Below, one piece after another: positions 35,597 to 39,567 of a stretch of DNA of 39,567 bases (position 1 is its first letter; each line of letters starts with the position of its first letter). A model generated the notes under the pieces. The model was not told the origin of the DNA. It saw only the letters and a program-made list of their open reading frames with translations, and did not search any database. A program made the position numbers and the translations under genes. The DNA comes from Candidatus Magasanikiibacteriota bacterium (GTDB lineage: Bacteria; Patescibacteriota; Patescibacteriia; Magasanikbacterales; 2-02-FULL-50-9b), in the NCBI GenBank assembly GCA_903893485.1, contig CAITMK010000015.1, positions 1 through 39,567 on the forward strand, given 5' to 3'.

Positions 35597-35635
35597 AAAA
35601 AATCATCCCGACTCGCAGCATTGCGAATCGGGATT
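35596..35635 (-). terminator. Terminator of orphan gene 4
   Basis: Minus strand ATCCCGATTCGCA-ATGC-TGCGAGTCGGGAT then TGATTTTTTTT. Confidence 0.8.
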
Positions 35636-35658
35636 TGATCTACTCAGCTGCTCACCTT

Positions 35659-36561
35659 CTACCAGTTCAGGATGAAGGCGCTGAGCTTGCTAGCCTTGCA
35701 CGTCGTGGTGAGCGGCGTGTAGGTGTAGCCGTTCAACTCGCCGCAGGCAGGCATGTCGGAAAAGGACAGCTGCTGGGCCACCTCGGTCGCGCCAGCCTTT
35801 TCACTCATGAACCAGCTCGTGAAATACTCCATGATGCCGGGCGACACGCCGAGGCGCACGTGAGTGTGCTTGGCGTCCGCCGAAATGATCGTGCACCAGC
35901 GCGTGCCGTCACCATCGGTGAGCGTCGGCTGCCACGCGACGTACGAGCTGATGTCCGGGCAATCATCTTCGACACGGCTTCCGGTGAAGTTGCAGCTCAC
36001 GACGGTCGTGGCCTGCACCTTTTCAGCCAGATCAATGCAGAAAATGGTCGCCGGCGCGGATGACACGATCGGGTTACACGTGATCGTGTTGTCCTGGTTT
36101 TGCTGACACATCTGACCGGACGGGCACGATACCGACTTGCTGAAGTGATGTCCGGAGCAGCTCGTCGCCTTTGTGCCGTCCAGAAGCATGACGATCTGCA
36201 TCCAGCCTGGCATGACTGGCGTGCCGGTGCGATGGTCGCTGATCGACACACTTTCACACAACTCCTCGGTCGTGTCGCAGTAGCCGTTGCCAGCCGCGAT
36301 CCAATCGCCGACTTTCGCGGCAGCCACGCGCTCGCTCAAGGTGCCCGCAAGCGCGTTCTTGCCGTGAATGCACTGCGGCTGATCCGGGGAACCTGCGGCC
36401 GGCGTGTGCCACAGATCGTCCGTGGTAGGATCGCCATCGTCGCAAGGATCCACCTGCGGCTGCCCAGACGTGTCAGCTTCCCCCGCCATCGTTGCCGAAG
36501 GGCTCACAGATTCAACTGAACAACCCACCAAGACCACCAGAAACGCGTAGAAGATCTTCAT
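35659..36561 (-). CDS. Orphan Cys-rich putative lipoprotein (orphan gene 4)
   Basis: MKIFYAFLVVLVGCSVES lipobox-like; DPCDDGDPTTDDLW motif; GGAGG upstream of ATG 36561. Confidence 0.75.
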   Translation of the reverse strand: MKIFYAFLVVLVGCSVESVSPSATMAGEADTSGQPQVDPCDDGDPTTDDLWHTPAAGSPDQPQCIHGKNALAGTLSERVAAAKVGDWIAAGNGYCDTTEELCESVSISDHRTGTPVMPGWMQIVMLLDGTKATSCSGHHFSKSVSCPSGQMCQQNQDNTITCNPIVSSAPATIFCIDLAEKVQATTVVSCNFTGSRVEDDCPDISSYVAWQPTLTDGDGTRWCTIISADAKHTHVRLGVSPGIMEYFTSWFMSEKAGATEVAQQLSFSDMPACGELNGYTYTPLTTTCKASKLSAFILNW

Positions 36562-36656
36562 CTGTCCTCCAAGACACAGCTCGCACGCGAGCAAAAGGCT
36601 GAAATTAGCCAAGAACCGTTCGTGTGACCCTACACGATTGTGCAGGTCTGGCGCAG

Positions 36657-36707
36657 AATATAGCACATTTTGGGGGTTTTGTCAATCCTCACCCTACATG
36701 CTACAAT
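36657..36707. promoter_or_regulatory. Divergent promoters with overlapping -35 elements (orphan gene 4 minus; RNase HI plus)
   Basis: Minus TTGACA (36685-36680)-17-TATATT (36662-36657); plus TTGTCA (36679-36684)-17-TACAAT (36702-36707). Confidence 0.7.
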
Positions 36708-36718
36708 TCTCATATTCT

Positions 36719-37129
36719 ATGAAATTCATCACCTACACCGACGGCGGATCACGCGGCAATCCAGGGCCGGCAGCAACCGGCACGGTCATTAAAAATGCCC
36801 AAGGCGAAACAATTGCGGCTTTTGGCCGTTATATTGGCCACACCACAAATAATCAGGCGGAATATCAGGCGCTGGTTGCCGCGCTTGAATACGCCACCGA
36901 ACATGGCGCCACGGAGGTACAATGTTTTTTGGATTCAGAATTGATTGTAAAACAAATGAACCGCGAATATCGCGTGAAAGATGTTGGCTTGCAAGTGCAT
37001 TATTTAAAAATTTATAACATGGCGGGCCGCATTGGCCGCGTTACGTTTACCCATGTGCCGCGTGAAAAAAATAAGGAAGCTGATGCCGAAGTTAACAAAG
37101 CGCTCGATGCGCATGCCCGCAATCAATAA
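36719..37129 (+). CDS. Ribonuclease HI family protein
   Basis: YTDGGSRGNPGPAATG, NNQAEYQALVAAL, FLDSELIVKQM, HVPREKNKEADAEVNKAL. Confidence 0.95.
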   Translation: MKFITYTDGGSRGNPGPAATGTVIKNAQGETIAAFGRYIGHTTNNQAEYQALVAALEYATEHGATEVQCFLDSELIVKQMNREYRVKDVGLQVHYLKIYNMAGRIGRVTFTHVPREKNKEADAEVNKALDAHARNQ

Positions 37130-37683
37130 TTGCGACCCAAAACTTTTGTACCAAAACTTTCGATTGAAATGCCAACAATAAGCAGCCCAAAAATTGGTGC
37201 GACGACCCATGCAAACGCGCCCCATGGTGATGCAAAAATGATTTGTAAAAATGGTGAAATTTTAGAGAGCCAAAGCGTTGGCAAAAAACTCATGATCACG
37301 GATATAAGCATGCCCACTTGCAAAAACGAAAGCACGATAACGTGCCACCAGCTACCCATGGGCCCATCTGACGATAGTGCATGATTTAATGCGCTGCGTG
37401 TGAGCATGAAAAACAAAATTGCAAAAAGCCCCACAAACGTGCCAATACGGAATGCAAAACCGTTGGTAAGTTGCACGGTGGCGCCAAACGAAGGCAGCGG
37501 CGGCAACGTGTGCACCGCGGCCACGGCCATATACACCGCAACCATAATCATAATGGTGCGGCCACGGCCAAGCGAAAATCCGTACACCAGCGTGCCGACC
37601 ACCAAAAACAACAAAATAAACAAGTCCCAACTTGGGTGTGACCACGAGAGTGAGTGGATAAAATCGAGGAAAAGCGGGTACAT
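37123..37683 (-). CDS. Polytopic membrane protein (CvpA-like?)
   Basis: Several hydrophobic helices; weak resemblance only. Confidence 0.6.
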   Translation of the reverse strand: MYPLFLDFIHSLSWSHPSWDLFILLFLVVGTLVYGFSLGRGRTIMIMVAVYMAVAAVHTLPPLPSFGATVQLTNGFAFRIGTFVGLFAILFFMLTRSALNHALSSDGPMGSWWHVIVLSFLQVGMLISVIMSFLPTLWLSKISPFLQIIFASPWGAFAWVVAPIFGLLIVGISIESFGTKVLGRNY

Positions 37684-37713
37684 ACGGATACTAGTATAGG
37701 CCGGGCCCTACTT

Positions 37714-38790
37714 TTATTCAAGTTCTTTTTTGAGCTCTTCCAGTAATTTTTTCGCGGTGCGCGATAATTTTTTTGGCGTCTCAACGGTCACGCGGACCAA
37801 ATGATCTGCGCGTGCGCCGCCGCGGCGCATACCACCCTTGCCTTTCAAGCGAATGAGTTCACCAGTTTGTACGCCATCAGGAATTTTAATTGTTACTTCA
37901 CCTTCCACGGTGTGTGTTTTTGCTTCACCACCAAGCGCGGCCATTGGAAATGAAATGTGTACTTCGGAATAAATATCATCGCCCTGCACCTGCAAATTTT
38001 TGTCGCGCGCCACATGAATGCGCACATATAAATCGCCGGCCTGGCCACCATGCGGCGCTGCGGCGCCACGACCAGTCACACGAATGGATTCGCCATCATG
38101 AATGCCAGCTGGAATTTTAATTTTAATTTCATCAATTTTTTTGTGTGTGCCGGTTCCGCGGCAATCCTTACATTCTTTTTCTGGTTTTTTGCCCGTACCG
38201 CGACAATCGCCACACGTGCTTGCTGTTTGCATGGCACCTAAAATCGTGTGTTGAATGCGCACCACTTGGCCACGACCGCCGCAAGTTTTACATGTATCAA
38301 CTTTGGTACCTGGCGCGCCGCCGGATCCGTGGCAGGTGTCACACTGTCCTAATTTATTTAAACTAAATTCTTCTTCGATACCAAAAACCGCGTCGCGCAA
38401 TTTTAATTCAACGTCCACCGCGATATCTTCGCCGCGTTGTTCACGTCGTCCGCCGCCGCGGCCACCACCAAAGCCAAACATATCGCCCATGTTACCAAAA
38501 ATATCACCAAGGTCTTCGCCGCTAAAATCAAAACCACCGGCGCCACCAAACGGATTGCCACCTGCGCCCGGTTGATTTACATGTTCGGATCCAAACTGGT
38601 CGTACTGCGCGCGCTTTGATTTGTCAGACAAAACTTGATTTGCTTCGTTGATTTCTTTAAATTTTTCAGCGTTGCCTGATGGTTTATCCGGATGATGCTG
38701 ATGCGCTAATTTACGAAATGCTTTTTTGATTTCGTCATCGGTTGCATTTTTATCAACGCCTAAGGTTTTGTAGTAATCTTTTTGAGCCAT
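37714..38790 (-). CDS. dnaJ: Chaperone DnaJ
   Basis: J domain with HPD ([10 protein letters not shown]), G/F region, four CxxCxGxG-type Zn motifs. Confidence 0.98.
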   Translation of the reverse strand: MAQKDYYKTLGVDKNATDDEIKKAFRKLAHQHHPDKPSGNAEKFKEINEANQVLSDKSKRAQYDQFGSEHVNQPGAGGNPFGGAGGFDFSGEDLGDIFGNMGDMFGFGGGRGGGRREQRGEDIAVDVELKLRDAVFGIEEEFSLNKLGQCDTCHGSGGAPGTKVDTCKTCGGRGQVVRIQHTILGAMQTASTCGDCRGTGKKPEKECKDCRGTGTHKKIDEIKIKIPAGIHDGESIRVTGRGAAAPHGGQAGDLYVRIHVARDKNLQVQGDDIYSEVHISFPMAALGGEAKTHTVEGEVTIKIPDGVQTGELIRLKGKGGMRRGGARADHLVRVTVETPKKLSRTAKKLLEELKKELE

Positions 38791-38811
38791 ATCATTTTAT
38801 GAAGAACACTA

Positions 38812-38852
38812 AAGTGCCGAGTCGCCTCGGCACTTCAAGCTCGTCACGAGAG
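38812..38852 (-). promoter_or_regulatory. Two hairpins in the dnaK-dnaJ intergenic region
   Basis: Perfect AAGTGCCGAG-TCGC-CTCGGCACTT (38812-38835) and CTCG-TCA-CGAG (38842-38852). Confidence 0.65.
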
Positions 38853-38853
38853 A

Positions 38854-39567
38854 TTAAACAACTTCGCCTTCGATAGGACCTTTTTCTTCGCCTGCTGGTG
38901 GTGGAGTTCCGGCGCCAGCATCAGCTCCTGGCTGTTGGTACATTGCAGCGCCAATTTTCTGTGCGATTTCACCAAGCTCGTCGCCAGCTTTTTTGATCGC
39001 ATCAACGTCGTCAGAATCTTTAACTGCTTTTAATGCAGCTAATTTTTCTTCAACAATTTTTTTATCATCAGCATTTACTTTTTCGCCCGCGTCCTTCAAC
39101 ATTTTTTCTGTGGTGTACATCATGGTATCTGCAATATTGCGCGCTTCGATAAGTTCCTGTTTTTTCTTATCTTCGTCGGCGTGCAATTCTGCATCTTGTT
39201 TCATCTTTTCAACTTCTTCCTTTGAAAGACCCGACGATGCAGTGATCGTAATTTTCTGTTCTTTGTTTGTACCCTTGTCCTTGGCACTCACAGACAAAAT
39301 GCCGTTCGCATCAATATCGAATGACACTTCGATTTGTGGCACGCCGCGTGGTGCTGGTGGAATACCGTCGAGCATAAAACGACCTAATGTTTTGTTGTCG
39401 CCTGCCATTGGACGTTCACCCTGGAGCACATGAATTTCAACGCTTGGCTGCGAGTCAGCTGCGGTTGAAAACACCTGCGACTTGCTGGTTGGAACAGTTG
39501 TGTTGCGCGTAATCAGTGCGGTCATTACACCACCCATGGTTTCAATACCAAGTGAAAGTGGAGTTAC
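38854..39567 (-). CDS. dnaK: Chaperone DnaK, C-terminal part (continues past right edge)
   Basis: [64 protein letters not shown]...GPIEGEVV. Confidence 0.97.
   Translation of the reverse strand, partial: VTPLSLGIETMGGVMTALITRNTTVPTSKSQVFSTAADSQPSVEIHVLQGERPMAGDNKTLGRFMLDGIPPAPRGVPQIEVSFDIDANGILSVSAKDKGTNKEQKITITASSGLSKEEVEKMKQDAELHADEDKKKQELIEARNIADTMMYTTEKMLKDAGEKVNADDKKIVEEKLAALKAVKDSDDVDAIKKAGDELGEIAQKIGAAMYQQPGADAGAGTPPPAGEEKGPIEGEVV

Noticed and set aside
35635-36519. Plus-strand ORFs antisense to orphan gene 4 (35635-36063, 36100-36519)
   Set aside because: Arg/Ala/His-rich shadow ORFs without promoter or RBS; the minus ORF has lipobox, SD, promoter and terminator.
1-39567. UGA recoding (as in some CPR lineages)
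   Set aside because: UGA serves as a plausible stop at several genes (e.g. the methyltransferase at 19222 and the sORF at 33845) and core proteins read through cleanly with the standard bacterial code.
1-39567. tRNA, rRNA, CRISPR array, IS element or prophage
   Set aside because: No cloverleaf-like segment, regularly spaced repeats, transposase/integrase or phage structural motifs were recognised; a tRNAscan or CRISPR finder run was not possible.

Overview
The window reads as a compact chromosomal segment of a streamlined bacterium. Gene sizes, short spacers and the gene set suggest a Patescibacteria/CPR lineage, but that is inference. Core content: a truncated dcw start (mraZ-rsmH-ftsL) running into a membrane-anchored Clp-like AAA+ gene; all three NER genes (uvrC, uvrA, uvrB); rplU, lepA, recJ, murJ, an RNase HI gene, dnaJ and a partial dnaK; and an SF2 helicase fragment off the left edge that the ORF track misses. 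The most interesting part is about 9.4-19.2 kb. It holds an exosortase/archaeosortase-family protein (10444-11355, -) transcribed divergently from a secreted Asp-box protein (11383-12825, +) that ends in a PEF-CTERM-like tripartite sorting signal. Nearby are a signal peptidase I, three paralogous secreted proteins with eight invariant Cys (one with a CBM-like domain inserted), an Ig-like membrane-anchored protein, a PG-binding protein and small membrane proteins. I propose a surface-protein sorting/assembly locus. Other leads: a Clp-like protein with a degenerate first ATPase domain and no aromatic pore loops; UvrA lacking its insertion domain and UvrC lacking its C-terminal HhH region; a 29-aa membrane microprotein overlapping recJ; four antisense orphan envelope genes with their own promoters and terminators; many apparently leaderless promoters; and a recurrent TAA-T-ATG operon junction. 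No tRNA, rRNA, CRISPR or transposon was recognised. All calls come from reading the sequence and supplied translations; no searches were run.
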